A DNA stretch of 64,000 bases from Actinobaculum suis (lineage in GTDB: Bacteria > Actinomycetota > Actinomycetes > Actinomycetales > Actinomycetaceae): positions 78,168 through 142,167 of the forward strand of contig NZ_FNAU01000005.1 in the NCBI RefSeq assembly GCF_900102025.1, read 5' to 3'. The notes beneath the pieces are model-generated. The model did not search any database. It was not told where the DNA came from and saw only the letters and a list, made by a program, of their open reading frames with translations. Of this stretch, positions 37,574 through 46,590 are shown one piece after another (positions within the stretch are counted from its first letter, which is position 1; every line of letters begins with the position of its first letter). A program made the translations under genes and the position numbers.

Positions 37574-37990
37574 TTCGTATCCCCTCCTTATTGATATTTA
37601 TTTCAGCACACGCTATTCCACGGGACGAGAGCTGCCATTATGGTGCGCATGCCGGTCGAACTTGCGCCGCATCTTTTAGTTACATCTCGAACGGCTATCT
37701 GAGATGCAATCATCTCAAGACCGAAATGATTGACCGTTAAACTTTATGCCGCTTTTCAGAAGTGTTGCGCGCCAGGCAAGCTCGGTGGTGATGCATGGAA
37801 GGCCGCTCAGCCCGCTCTGGAGCAGGCCCCCGGCCAACTACCGCAAAACATCGACTACTGCAAAGCATCAACTACGGCAAAGCATCGATAATCCCTGCGG
37901 GCAACTCGAAGCCCGTCACGGTTTCGGGCGTCGCCCGGCTCGAGGTGCGCGAGTCAAAGCATGTACCGCACACCCAAAATTACCCAGGGC
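37574..37990. other. Gene-free gap with a 17-bp triplicate
   Basis: Three 17-bp units lie at 37837, 37854 and 37871 (ACTACCGCAAAACATCG, ACTACTGCAAAGCATCA, ACTACGGCAAAGCATCG). The rest should contain the promoter of the minus-strand membrane protein. No RNA is recognised. Confidence 0.75.
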
Positions 37991-38027
37991 TTGACACCGA
38001 CACCGGTAACGGTGTCATAATGGTGTC
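37991..38027 (+). promoter_or_regulatory. Leaderless promoter with four-half-site operator
   Basis: TTGACA (37991-37996) and CATAAT (38016-38021), 19 bp apart, end six bases before the ATG at 38028. Overlapping them are GACACC at 37993 and 37999 and GGTGTC at 38011 and 38022. These form two nested inverted pairs; the inner one is GACACCGGTAACGGTGTC. This layout suits a ribbon-helix-helix repressor, so autoregulation by the gene product is likely. Confidence 0.75.
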
Positions 38028-38543
38028 ATGCAAGTGCAGAATATGGCATCACAGATTGAGGAGTCTTTGCGCAGCGTTTCCAAATTAGCTGATGCCCAAA
38101 CCCAAGAAACCGCGGAGAAACTGATTTCCGCCGTCGCCCCCGCCGTCGAACTAGCACAAATGAAAACCATGGCGGATATCGTGGCGACAATAAACGAACA
38201 GGTTCCCGATCTGGAACTACAGGTAGCGGTGAGTGCGGCCGGCCCTTACGTAACCGCCAAGGTGCGGGAAGGAAACGGCACCACTCATCTGCCAGAAACC
38301 GCCGGTAGTGATGCCAGCACCGCTCCGGCAACTCCCCCAGAGACAAAAGAAACTGAAAATGTTACGGACCAGGCGCGCCTCACGCTCCGCCTCCCGGGGG
38401 ACCTTAAAGCCCATATCGAGGAAGAAGCGCGGCAGGTCGGGATGTCCCTCAACGCTTATATCGTGAACGTTTTGCAAAGCGCGCGTTACCGGCAAACCGA
38501 GCACACGCAGTCCCGCACGCACCTGAGCGGGCTGTTCTACTAA
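38028..38543 (+). CDS. Ribbon-helix-helix regulator with N-terminal partner domain
   Basis: A 171-residue protein. Residues about 115-152 (ARLTLRLPGDLKAHIEEEARQVGMSLNAYIVNVL) form an Arc/MetJ-type ribbon-helix-helix DNA-binding domain; LTLRLP is the beta strand placed in the major groove. The N-terminal 80 residues (EESLRSVSKLADAQTQETAEKLISAV then ELQVAVSAAGPYVTAKVRE) are of unknown fold and may sense a ligand or oligomerise. A Pro/Thr linker joins them. The gene appears leaderless and overlaps a palindromic operator. The DUF4097 gene follows after 168 bp, so this is likely a regulator-effector pair. A second start at 38043 is possible. Confidence 0.78.
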   Translation: MQVQNMASQIEESLRSVSKLADAQTQETAEKLISAVAPAVELAQMKTMADIVATINEQVPDLELQVAVSAAGPYVTAKVREGNGTTHLPETAGSDASTAPATPPETKETENVTDQARLTLRLPGDLKAHIEEEARQVGMSLNAYIVNVLQSARYRQTEHTQSRTHLSGLFY

Positions 38544-38649
38544 AACGCACGCAGCAGCTAAAGCAGACCCACGTGCCAGTAAATTGCCGGTCCTTTTCCC
38601 CTCATATGCCTACCAATTGCCCGGCAGATATCGGCCAATTGACGGGCAG

Positions 38650-38690
38650 ATGCCGGGCGAATACCCGGCATGGCAATTGTTTTATTTTCA
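38650..38690 (+). terminator. Possible attenuating terminator between the RHH and DUF4097 genes
   Basis: Stem ATGCCGGG / CCCGGCAT with a 6-nt loop, then GGCAATTGTTTTATTTT. Several CAATTG/CCGG repeats precede it. It ends 22 bp before the DUF4097 start and could reduce read-through. Confidence 0.5.
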
Positions 38691-38711
38691 TCACCACATA
38701 AGGAGTACAAA

Positions 38712-39461
38712 ATGTCGGAAGCGAACCTGATTTTTAGTAGCGATACCACCCCGGAAAACATTTCCATTTCCGGTGACTATTTGACGGTGGAGGCCCACGC
38801 GAACCCAGAAGTGGAAGGCATCCGGGTCTACAGCGAATCTGAAGATATTACGGTTATGGAAAACGCCGGGCAGGTACTGATTGAGAGCGCAACACGCAGC
38901 GGTCAAGCACCGGTGACGATCAATTTTTTCGGAATTTCGGTTGGCTCATCCGCCCGCAAAAATAGGGTGCGGATCGAAACCGGCGAAGGAGTGAATGCGG
39001 AAATTACTACTGACGCCGGCAGGATCACTTGCACCGGAACCTGGAAAAACGTGCGGGCACGCACTGACGCCGGATCAGTGCGGATAGACCGTGCGGTGGA
39101 TGTAGACGTGAACGCGGATGCCGGGGCGGTTACTATTGGCACGGTTTTGACGGCACGTATTAAAGTGGACGCGGGCAATTTGCAAATAGATTCACTGGGC
39201 GGGGACGCTACTTTGGAGGCCGACGCCGGTAATATTCGCGTGGGCGCAGCCCGGCGCGGAACTTTACGCGCGCGTACTGATGCTGGTTCGATCCAAGTGG
39301 GGATCCCCTTCGGCACTGCCGTGAATGCCAATTGCAAAACAGAATTGGGCCAAGTACGTAGTGAATTGCCGCCCAGCCGGCACGATGACGCTCCCGAACG
39401 GTTCCTCAATCTGGACGCACGGACCAGCTTGGGCAGCATTAAAATCATGCGAGCGCAGTAG
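38712..39461 (+). CDS. DUF4097 (putative adhesin-like beta-solenoid) protein
   Basis: A 249-residue protein. From about residue 90 it is built of repeats of the form x-TDAGxIxx, with DAG or TDAGS recurring about every 19-22 residues (ITTDAGRITCTG, RARTDAGSVRID, VNADAGAVTIG, KVDAGNLQID, LEADAGNIRVG, RARTDAGSIQVG). This is the DUF4097 beta-helix pattern. There is no signal peptide or membrane helix, so it appears cytoplasmic. RBS AAGGAG lies 7 bp before the ATG at 38712. It follows the RHH regulator. Its last 17 bp overlap the end of glnE on the other strand. Confidence 0.82.
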   Translation: MSEANLIFSSDTTPENISISGDYLTVEAHANPEVEGIRVYSESEDITVMENAGQVLIESATRSGQAPVTINFFGISVGSSARKNRVRIETGEGVNAEITTDAGRITCTGTWKNVRARTDAGSVRIDRAVDVDVNADAGAVTIGTVLTARIKVDAGNLQIDSLGGDATLEADAGNIRVGAARRGTLRARTDAGSIQVGIPFGTAVNANCKTELGQVRSELPPSRHDDAPERFLNLDARTSLGSIKIMRAQ

Positions 39462-42400
39462 GAGAATGCGGCTCTTGGCCGTAGAAAACTCTTTCGACTA
39501 TTTGGCGGGCGCGGCGCGCCGCTTTTAGGTAGTGCTCATTTACTTCCCGGCCGGGTTCTCCCAAAATAGCTCCCACGCGGGCAAGTTCTGCCGGGTCGGT
39601 AGCCAAATAGTCGGCCTTGGGGCCGCCGGTACCGCGGGCTAAGAACCGCGCATCGCGCACGGCCCCCGCCCGTTGCCAGGCTTCGATTAGCTCGGAAGCA
39701 TCGGGCGCGCGCAAGATCCCGGCTTGGGCGGCGGCGCGTAAGGCTTCTACTGTGGAGGTAGTGCGTAGCCCGGGGACCTGGCCCGCATATTGCAACTGCA
39801 ACAGTTGCGCCGTCCATTCAATATCGGCCAAGCCGCCCGGCCCGAGCTTTACGTGGTGCGTGGCCCGGCCGCCCCCGGGGATTCGTTCTTTTTCGATACG
39901 CAACTTCATGCGCCGCACTTCGGTAACTTCCCGCGCCGAAAAACCGGGCGCGGCCGGATAACGGTACGGGTCGATTACCTCCCGGAAAGCCAGACCAAGA
40001 GTTTGACTTCCGGCGATCGGCCGTGCCCGCAAAAGCGCCTGTTTTTCCCAAGTTTGTGCCCATTCCTGGTAATAGCTGGCAGACGATGCAAGGCTGCGAG
40101 CCAGCGGCCCCTGCTTTCCTTCCGGCCGCAAGTCCGTATCAATTTCTACCGGAGGTTCAGCGCTACCCTCCCGCAAAAAGTGCAAGGTGCGGGAGGCGAG
40201 TTGCTGCGGATCTACACTAGTTTCCACCTTGGTTTCCACGCTGGATTCCACGTTGGTTTCCACGTCGGTTTCCACGCTGGAGGTGCTTTCTTCGGTGCCG
40301 GCGGCGCGTTTTTCCGGGTCGGCGCCATGGGTTTCCGGGCCGTACCGGTAAACGAAAAGCGCATCGGCGTCGGAAGCAAAACCCGATTCTTCCCCGCCCA
40401 AGCTTCCCATCGCGATTACGCAAATCTCGAGGGTTTCCCCGCCCGGGCCGGTATTCATACCGGTATCCTCGCCGCGCGGGGCGTTGTATTTCCTGCGCGT
40501 GCGAATGCAACCGGCGCGTGCCTGGGCGGGGCTAGCTCCAGCTTCGCGCAAAGCAGCTTGCAGGGCGGCTTGGATCGCAATATGTGTGGCTTGGCTAAGG
40601 GCGCGGCGCGCAGTTTCTGTATCAATAACTCCCAGTGCGGTTGCCAGACCGATGCGGAGCCGTTCCCGGCGGCGCAAAAACCTACCTGCCAAAGCTATTT
40701 CGAGAGCGGTTTCTCGCCTTTCCACCATGGCTTCTAGTTCGGCAGTGAGTTGCGAAAAGGTACGAGGTTGCAGGTGTTCATCACGAGCCAGCCAGGCTAC
40801 GGATTCGGGAAGTTCCGGGATTTCGCGGGCCAAAAATTCGGAGCGTGCCAACGCGGTACATAGTCTTTGCGCTACCGGGCCGCCGTCGCGTAATTCTCGC
40901 ATATACCACGAGGTAGAACCCATTTTTTCGGAAAGAATCCGGAAGGCCCGCAAGCCCGCGTCAGGATCCGGGCCGCTGGCAAACCAGCCGAGCATTACCG
41001 GTAGTAGTTGCCGCGCAATCCGCGCGGTACGCGAATAGCCGCGGGTTAGCGCCGCAATATGGCCGAGAGCTCCGCGCGGATCTCGATATCCCAAAGCTGA
41101 GAGACGATCAAAAGCCGCTCCCCGTTCCAAGGAAATATCAGATTCACTGAGCCGGGCCGCTGCCGGCAACAAGGGCCGATAGAAAATATTTTCGTGCAAT
41201 CCACGCACCTGGCGGCGCACGTTCCGGAACTTTTCTGCCAGGGCCGGCCCGCTCATCTCCCCCATGGCCCGCGCGATTCGCCGCAATTCGCCTTCCTGGG
41301 TGGGGAAAAGCGGAGCCCGGCGCAAACGTTGCAATTGCAGCCGATGTTCCAAACATCGCTCCCACCGGTACAAGCGATCCAAACTGGCCGCATCTTGGCG
41401 AGAAATATAGGTGCCTTCCGCCAAGGCTTGCAAGGCTGCAAGCGTATTACTTTGCCGAATATTTGGATCGGCCCGCCCGTGCACGAGCTGCAACAGCTGG
41501 ACCGTGAACTCTACGTCCCGTAATCCGCCCCGCCCGAGCTTCACGTGCAATTCTTGATCTTGGGAAGCAATTGTTTCTTCCACGCGTTGGCGCATAGCCC
41601 GCGCATCTTCCACAAAATCCGGCCTTTGCGAGGCCTGCCATACCAAAGGCCGGGTTTCTTCCACGTAGGCAGCGCCCAGTTCCCGGTCTCCGGCCGCAAA
41701 CCGCGCCTTCAATAAGGCCTGAAATTCCCAGCTTTGCCCCCAGGTACGGTAATAGTCAAGATGCGAGGCCAAAGTGCGGACCAACGGACCGCGCCCACCT
41801 TCCGGCCGCAAATTGGTATCCAAAGCCCACAGTGCCGGCTCGGCTCCTGCTTGGGAAACAATCTGTGCCAAGCGGACCACGATTTTTTCCGCGATGTGTA
41901 ACGCTTCTGCTTCGCTAACCTGCCCGCGCGGCTCGGCCACATAAATCACGTCAACATCGGAGGCATAGTTCAGTTCCCGTCCGCCGGTTTTCCCCATCGC
42001 TATCACGGCAAGCCGCGTTTTTTCGGCACCCGGCGTTTCTGCCTGCGCAAGTTGTAACCCGGCTTCCAAAGTTCGGGTAACGACGTCGGATATCTGCCCG
42101 GCAACCTGCGGCATTACTTCCACGGCCGCGGGCGCCGTGAGATCAGCGCCGGCGATCGCCAAAATTTCGGAACAATAGCGAGCCCGCAAAGATGCAATCG
42201 CGGCCCCTGAGCTACGGGCTAAGTTAGCGGAAAACTGTGCGCCGCCGGCGGCCGGCCCGGAAGTTTCTGGCAAGCCAAGATTCTCGGCCAATCTTTCTAC
42301 TTCCCAGGCAGTTCCTGCCTGGCCGGAGGTTTCCCAGCGCGGCGCGGCAAGCAATATTTGCGCGGCTTCCGGGTGGCGGGCCAGATGATCCGCGAGCGCG

Positions 42401-42861
42401 GTGGAAAGGCCCAGCACAGCAAGAAGGCGCTGCCGGGCTGCCTGCCCACCGGCTTCGCTCGCAATTCCGGCACCGTCAATATCGCCTGCACCGCCGCCTT
42501 CGGCACTCCCGCCGGCTCCGGCAGCCCCGGCGGCGCCCCCGCCACCTCTGCCATTCCCGTCATTCCCGCCAGCTCCGGCAGCTCCCCCGCCAACTCCGGC
42601 AGCTCCCCCGCCAACTCCGGTATCCCCGCTAACGCCACCAGTTCCTCCGGCGGGGGCAAACATTTGTGGCACGGCGGCCGGGAGGGTTTTTTCTAGCCGG
42701 GCAAGGGCAAGCAGGGCGCGGTCCGGATCGGCGCAAATCGCGAAATCTTCCGGGCTGAGCCGGAGGGCTTCGAGATCAAGGCTCGCGCAGATACGGGCGG
42801 CGCGTTGCGGATCGGTAAATCCGGCGGCCCGGAGGCGGGATGAAATAGAGTTGCGGTTCAT
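39445..42861 (-). CDS. glnE: Glutamine synthetase adenylyltransferase/deadenylase
   Basis: The bifunctional enzyme that adds and removes AMP on glutamine synthetase, 1138 residues, against about 1000 in most actinobacteria. Two nucleotidyltransferase domains are present. The first has GGRELNYASDVDVIYV (Asp pair) and DTNLRPEGGRGPLVR. The second has GSLGGEESGFASDADALFVYR and DTDLRPEGKQGPLARS. The extra length is a Gly/Ala-rich insertion at 70-138 and a Val-Glu-Thr repeat near the second catalytic domain (40220-40280). Its target is GlnA (Tyr motif at 35511-36941). It is the third gene of DUF2207-glnA2-glnE, with 9 bp after glnA2. Confidence 0.93.
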   Translation of the reverse strand: MNRNSISSRLRAAGFTDPQRAARICASLDLEALRLSPEDFAICADPDRALLALARLEKTLPAAVPQMFAPAGGTGGVSGDTGVGGGAAGVGGGAAGAGGNDGNGRGGGGAAGAAGAGGSAEGGGAGDIDGAGIASEAGGQAARQRLLAVLGLSTALADHLARHPEAAQILLAAPRWETSGQAGTAWEVERLAENLGLPETSGPAAGGAQFSANLARSSGAAIASLRARYCSEILAIAGADLTAPAAVEVMPQVAGQISDVVTRTLEAGLQLAQAETPGAEKTRLAVIAMGKTGGRELNYASDVDVIYVAEPRGQVSEAEALHIAEKIVVRLAQIVSQAGAEPALWALDTNLRPEGGRGPLVRTLASHLDYYRTWGQSWEFQALLKARFAAGDRELGAAYVEETRPLVWQASQRPDFVEDARAMRQRVEETIASQDQELHVKLGRGGLRDVEFTVQLLQLVHGRADPNIRQSNTLAALQALAEGTYISRQDAASLDRLYRWERCLEHRLQLQRLRRAPLFPTQEGELRRIARAMGEMSGPALAEKFRNVRRQVRGLHENIFYRPLLPAAARLSESDISLERGAAFDRLSALGYRDPRGALGHIAALTRGYSRTARIARQLLPVMLGWFASGPDPDAGLRAFRILSEKMGSTSWYMRELRDGGPVAQRLCTALARSEFLAREIPELPESVAWLARDEHLQPRTFSQLTAELEAMVERRETALEIALAGRFLRRRERLRIGLATALGVIDTETARRALSQATHIAIQAALQAALREAGASPAQARAGCIRTRRKYNAPRGEDTGMNTGPGGETLEICVIAMGSLGGEESGFASDADALFVYRYGPETHGADPEKRAAGTEESTSSVETDVETNVESSVETKVETSVDPQQLASRTLHFLREGSAEPPVEIDTDLRPEGKQGPLARSLASSASYYQEWAQTWEKQALLRARPIAGSQTLGLAFREVIDPYRYPAAPGFSAREVTEVRRMKLRIEKERIPGGGRATHHVKLGPGGLADIEWTAQLLQLQYAGQVPGLRTTSTVEALRAAAQAGILRAPDASELIEAWQRAGAVRDARFLARGTGGPKADYLATDPAELARVGAILGEPGREVNEHYLKAARRARQIVERVFYGQEPHSPTALA

Positions 42862-42870
42862 GGCTTGTTT

Positions 42871-44199
42871 TTAGGTCATCCGGAAGCGGGCTCTTTCTGC
42901 CGGGGTGATTTGCCGCCGGTATTCAGCCCATTCGGCTTGTTTATCGCGCAGGAAGTAGTCGAAGGCATCTTCGCCGAGCATATCGGCCACCAGTTCGGAG
43001 CGCCGCATAATCCCGATGGCAGATTCCAAGGAAGTGGGCAAAGATTGAATGCCGAGCACGCTTCTTTCCATATCGTTCATGAGTAAAACGTCAGAATCGG
43101 CTGGTTCAGGCAGTTCGTATTTGCCGGTGATGCCGGCCAGGCCGGCTCGTAACACCGCGGCGAAAGCCAGGTAGGGATTGCAGGCGGTGTCCAGAGCCCG
43201 ATATTCGAGGCGGGCACTGGATGGCTTATTCGGTTTGTATTCGGGTACGCGGACCAAAGCAGACTGGTTTCGCGGGCCCCAGCACACATAGGGCGGGGCT
43301 TCACCGCCACCCCACAGCCGTTTATATGAGTTCACGTGTTGGTTGGTAACAGCGGTGATTTCCCGGGCGTGTTTCATCAGGCCGGCAAGGAAACGGCGGG
43401 CGGTGATAGACATGCCATATTGGCCGGCCGGATCATGGAATGCATTATTTTCGCCTTCGAATAGTGAGAAATGCGAGTGCATGCCAGAACCGGGCCAGGA
43501 TTGTAAGGGTTTGGGCATGAAGGAAGCTTCCACGCCGTGGTTGAGGGCCACTTCGCGGATAATGACGCGGGTGGTCATAATAGCGTCTGCCATGGTTAGT
43601 GCATCCGCGTAGCGCAGGTCGATTTCTTGTTGGCCGGGGCCGGCTTCGTGATGGGAGTATTCAACGGAGATACCGGCTTTTTCGAGGGCCAAAATAAGGT
43701 CGCGGCGGAACCCGTGGGCCAGGCTACGCGAAACATAATCGAAGTAGGCACCATTATCGATAGGTTGAGGTTCGCTATCAATAGTGGATCCGGGGAGGAA
43801 GAGGTAGAACTCGATTTCGGGGTGCACGTAGGCGGTGAATCCTTCATCGGCCGCCAGTTGCAGAGTTTTCTTGAGAATGGAACGCGGGTCGGAACGGGCC
43901 GCTTCCCCATCGCGAGTGGTGATATCGCAAAAGAGCATGGCCACCGGGTTTTCATCGGTTTCCACCACGGTGAAAGTATCGGCATCCGGGGTAGCTATCA
44001 TGTCCGATTCGTAGACGCGGGTAAGGCCTTGAATTGCCGAACCGTCAAAACCAATACCTTCGTTAAAGGCGGCTTCCAGTTCGGCCGGGGCTACTGCCAC
44101 GGATTTCAGGGTGCCCACAATATCGGTGAAGCAAAGCCGAGCATAGCGAATGTCCCGTTCGGAGATGGTACGGAGCACGTACTCTTGTTGTGCGTTCAT
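42871..44199 (-). CDS. glnA2: Type I glutamine synthetase-like protein GlnA2
   Basis: A 442-residue type I ligase. The family signatures are GFDGSAIQGL, HPEIEFYLFLPG, KPLQSWPGSGMHSHFSLF and NQHVNSYKRLWGGGEAP. The C-terminal adenylylation motif is absent: the region reads LMNDMERSVLGIQSLP, without the Tyr found in GlnA. GlnE should not control it. Mycobacterial and streptomycete GlnA2 homologues have been linked to glutamate-polyamine ligation or to minor glutamine synthetase activity; neither can be chosen from sequence. It follows the DUF2207 gene by 9 bp and precedes glnE by 9 bp. Confidence 0.9.
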   Translation of the reverse strand: MNAQQEYVLRTISERDIRYARLCFTDIVGTLKSVAVAPAELEAAFNEGIGFDGSAIQGLTRVYESDMIATPDADTFTVVETDENPVAMLFCDITTRDGEAARSDPRSILKKTLQLAADEGFTAYVHPEIEFYLFLPGSTIDSEPQPIDNGAYFDYVSRSLAHGFRRDLILALEKAGISVEYSHHEAGPGQQEIDLRYADALTMADAIMTTRVIIREVALNHGVEASFMPKPLQSWPGSGMHSHFSLFEGENNAFHDPAGQYGMSITARRFLAGLMKHAREITAVTNQHVNSYKRLWGGGEAPPYVCWGPRNQSALVRVPEYKPNKPSSARLEYRALDTACNPYLAFAAVLRAGLAGITGKYELPEPADSDVLLMNDMERSVLGIQSLPTSLESAIGIMRRSELVADMLGEDAFDYFLRDKQAEWAEYRRQITPAERARFRMT

Positions 44200-44208
44200 A
44201 AGCTAACT

Positions 44209-45450
44209 TTAGCGCTCGGCTAGCTGGGCGGGCTTTCCCGACGCCGTGGTGGCGGGAAATTGGTCGCGGTTCCAGAACCATTTGCGCACCCGGTCCCAGA
44301 ATTTTTTGAGCACGCCCCATACTCCGCCCGGTTCGTCGTCGTCTTCGGCGGCGGGGTGGCCGTGCAAAGTCAAGTCGATCATTTGCAAGTAGTCACGCAC
44401 CTGATACCAAGAGCGTAGTTCTTCCCCCGGGGTGACTAGCCAGGGTACGAGTTTGGCAATGGGCCGCGCGTCCGTGCGTGATAAGCGTTCCAAAGACTGC
44501 GTCCATTCTTCCAAACAGCCTAGGGCGCGCGCCCACCCCGGATATTTCACGAAATCTTCGAGCCGAGCACCGGCCGAAACTGGTGCTTCGATAAGGAAGC
44601 GGCGAAACCCGCGCACTTGGTCGGAAGCGACCACGCCGTCCGGCGAAAGCCGCTTATACCCCAACACGGTTAGCAAGCCGCACAGTGCCACGAAAACGCT
44701 CACGCCGGTCCAAAACTCCGCCAGGCCCGCCACTAAAGAAAGCACGAAAGCTGCCACCGTTCCCGCAATCCCGGCGAGGAAGAAAACGGCTCCCAGCGAA
44801 CCTAAAAACTCGCGCCGGCGCAAAATCCACCCGAAGTGGCTCACTACTTCATCGCGCACGTCCAAAGCCACGCGGTGCGATAGTTTGCGGGAAAGCCCTT
44901 GGATTCGCAGGATGGGTTTGCGCGAAGGCGGTAGGCCGGCCCGTTCCATTTCCGCTCGGTAGGTTTTTGCGTCCATGGGGCGCAGTTGCCGATAAGCTGC
45001 GGATTCGCCGGCTCCCGGCTGTTGTATGGCTTCGAGGAATCGTCTTTCTTGGGCGGGCAGATTGGCATCAGCTTCCCGCGTGAGGGAGACGATAATAGTT
45101 TCGCGCCGCGCCCCGGTATCGCGAATAAAGTCGAAAGAAATATAGCCTCGGCACGCCAAATCGATCAGCGTGGCCACGGTGGCAGAATCTCCGGTGGCGC
45201 CGTCGAGCAGAAAATCGGCGAGGGCCGGCGTCATATCGGGTGGGGTGGAACGGATTGGCGGACGGTCAGAACGGGCCCGGCGGGTTTGCCGCGGGGATTG
45301 CGGGCCTGGGAAAACTCCGCGCGGTAAGGCCGCATACTCTTTTTCTGGGCGCCAGGCGCAGGCCAGCACCAGCACGGCCAGTACACATATAGCAATGCCG
45401 ATCCAAAACTCGTAAACGCTAGCTCCCAAAAAATTCAGTATCGCGCCCAT
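44209..45450 (-). CDS. DUF2207-like membrane protein
   Basis: A 413-residue protein from the ATG at 45450, which has AGGAGGAAT upstream; the frame opens 18 residues earlier without a signal. The N-terminal helix is at about 8-30 (EFWIGIAICVLAVLVLAC). The cytoplasmic part has PDMTPALADFLLDGATGDSATVATLIDLACRGYI, the winged-helix-like segment typical of DUF2207 C-termini. Two further helices lie at about 205-255. The usual DUF2207 N-terminal extracellular domain is missing, so this is a short form. It heads the operon with glnA2 and glnE, an unexpected partnership. The function is unknown. Confidence 0.78.
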   Translation of the reverse strand: MGAILNFLGASVYEFWIGIAICVLAVLVLACAWRPEKEYAALPRGVFPGPQSPRQTRRARSDRPPIRSTPPDMTPALADFLLDGATGDSATVATLIDLACRGYISFDFIRDTGARRETIIVSLTREADANLPAQERRFLEAIQQPGAGESAAYRQLRPMDAKTYRAEMERAGLPPSRKPILRIQGLSRKLSHRVALDVRDEVVSHFGWILRRREFLGSLGAVFFLAGIAGTVAAFVLSLVAGLAEFWTGVSVFVALCGLLTVLGYKRLSPDGVVASDQVRGFRRFLIEAPVSAGARLEDFVKYPGWARALGCLEEWTQSLERLSRTDARPIAKLVPWLVTPGEELRSWYQVRDYLQMIDLTLHGHPAAEDDDEPGGVWGVLKKFWDRVRKWFWNRDQFPATTASGKPAQLAER

Positions 45451-45548
45451 ATTCCTCCTGCTCAGATCCCGCACCGCTTTCAGGCCCCAGCTTACATGCC
45501 GCAAGTGTGTAGGATTGCTTCAAATACTTAGCACCTAGCGGAGGGCTT

Positions 45549-46421
45549 ATGAACGAGCAAGCAACCACCGGTACCCCGAACGGTGAGGAACACGAAACCG
45601 TGAGCACTTTCCGGGATGGAAAGTTCACCCCATCTCGTATTCGGGTACATCACCTGCGGAAAATGATGAAAAACCACGAGTCGATTTCCATGCTCACCGC
45701 CTACGACGCCGTCACCGCTCGCGTGCTCGACGCCGCCGGAGTGGAAATGCTCCTGGTGGGTGATTCCATCGGTAACACTATGCTCGGCTACTCTTCCACT
45801 ATCCCCGTAACGATGGAGGTAATGGAGACCGCTACCGCGGCCGTTATGCGCGGCACTGAACGCGCTTTCATTGTGGCTGACCTGCCGTTTGGTTCTTACG
45901 AGGAAAGCCCTCAGCAAGCACTCCACAATGCTATCCGGCTCACGCGTGCCGGGGCCGACGCCGTCAAACTCGAAGGCGGCGCGGAATACGCCCCCACCAT
46001 TCGTACGATTACCCAAGCCGGAATCAACGTGGTGGCTCATATTGGTTACACCCCGCAATCCGATTCGGCGCTGGGAGGGCCGCGGGTACAGGGCCGTGAT
46101 GAACGCGCCGAAACCCGCCTCAAGGACGATGCCATCGAACTTGAAAAAGCCGGGGCTATTGCCATCGTCTTGGAAATGATCCCCGCCACGGTATCTCGCA
46201 AGATCACCGAAATCGCCCATATTCCCACCATCGGTATTGGGGCTGGGCCGCACACTTCCGGCCAAGTTTTGGTGTGGACGGATATGGCCGGTTACGGCGA
46301 GTGGGCGCCAAAGTTTGTGCGAAAATTTGGCGAAGTAGGCCAAGCGCTCAAAGACGCAGCCTCCGCCTACCGCGAAGCGGTACGCAAGGGTGAATTCCCC
46401 AGCGCCGAACACAGCTTCTAG
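45549..46421 (+). CDS. panB: 3-methyl-2-oxobutanoate hydroxymethyltransferase
   Basis: It transfers a hydroxymethyl group from methylene-tetrahydrofolate to ketoisovalerate, the first committed step of pantothenate synthesis; 290 residues. Motifs are MLTAYDAVTARVLDAAG, LLVGDSIGNTMLGY (metal-binding Asp), AFIVADLPFGSY, GADAVKLEGG and PTIGIGAGPHTSGQVLVWTD. The RBS GGAGGG is 6 bp from the ATG. No panC or panD is in this window. Position near glnA2 and glnE matches Rv2225. It is divergent from the DUF2207 gene, 98 bp apart. Confidence 0.95.
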   Translation: MNEQATTGTPNGEEHETVSTFRDGKFTPSRIRVHHLRKMMKNHESISMLTAYDAVTARVLDAAGVEMLLVGDSIGNTMLGYSSTIPVTMEVMETATAAVMRGTERAFIVADLPFGSYEESPQQALHNAIRLTRAGADAVKLEGGAEYAPTIRTITQAGINVVAHIGYTPQSDSALGGPRVQGRDERAETRLKDDAIELEKAGAIAIVLEMIPATVSRKITEIAHIPTIGIGAGPHTSGQVLVWTDMAGYGEWAPKFVRKFGEVGQALKDAASAYREAVRKGEFPSAEHSF

Positions 46422-46590
46422 TCTAAGTTCTAGGGCGCATGTTGCTAGCGCCCGCTGTGGGAGCGAGCAACGCGCTAACTAACTCCGGCGCCAGCTGCGC
46501 GGTTGGCTACGGCATTAGTTGCGGGCGCCAGCTGCGGCGCGGGCCGGCAGGCCTTAGGCTTTCTTCCGGCCCGCGCCTATGATGGGACTC

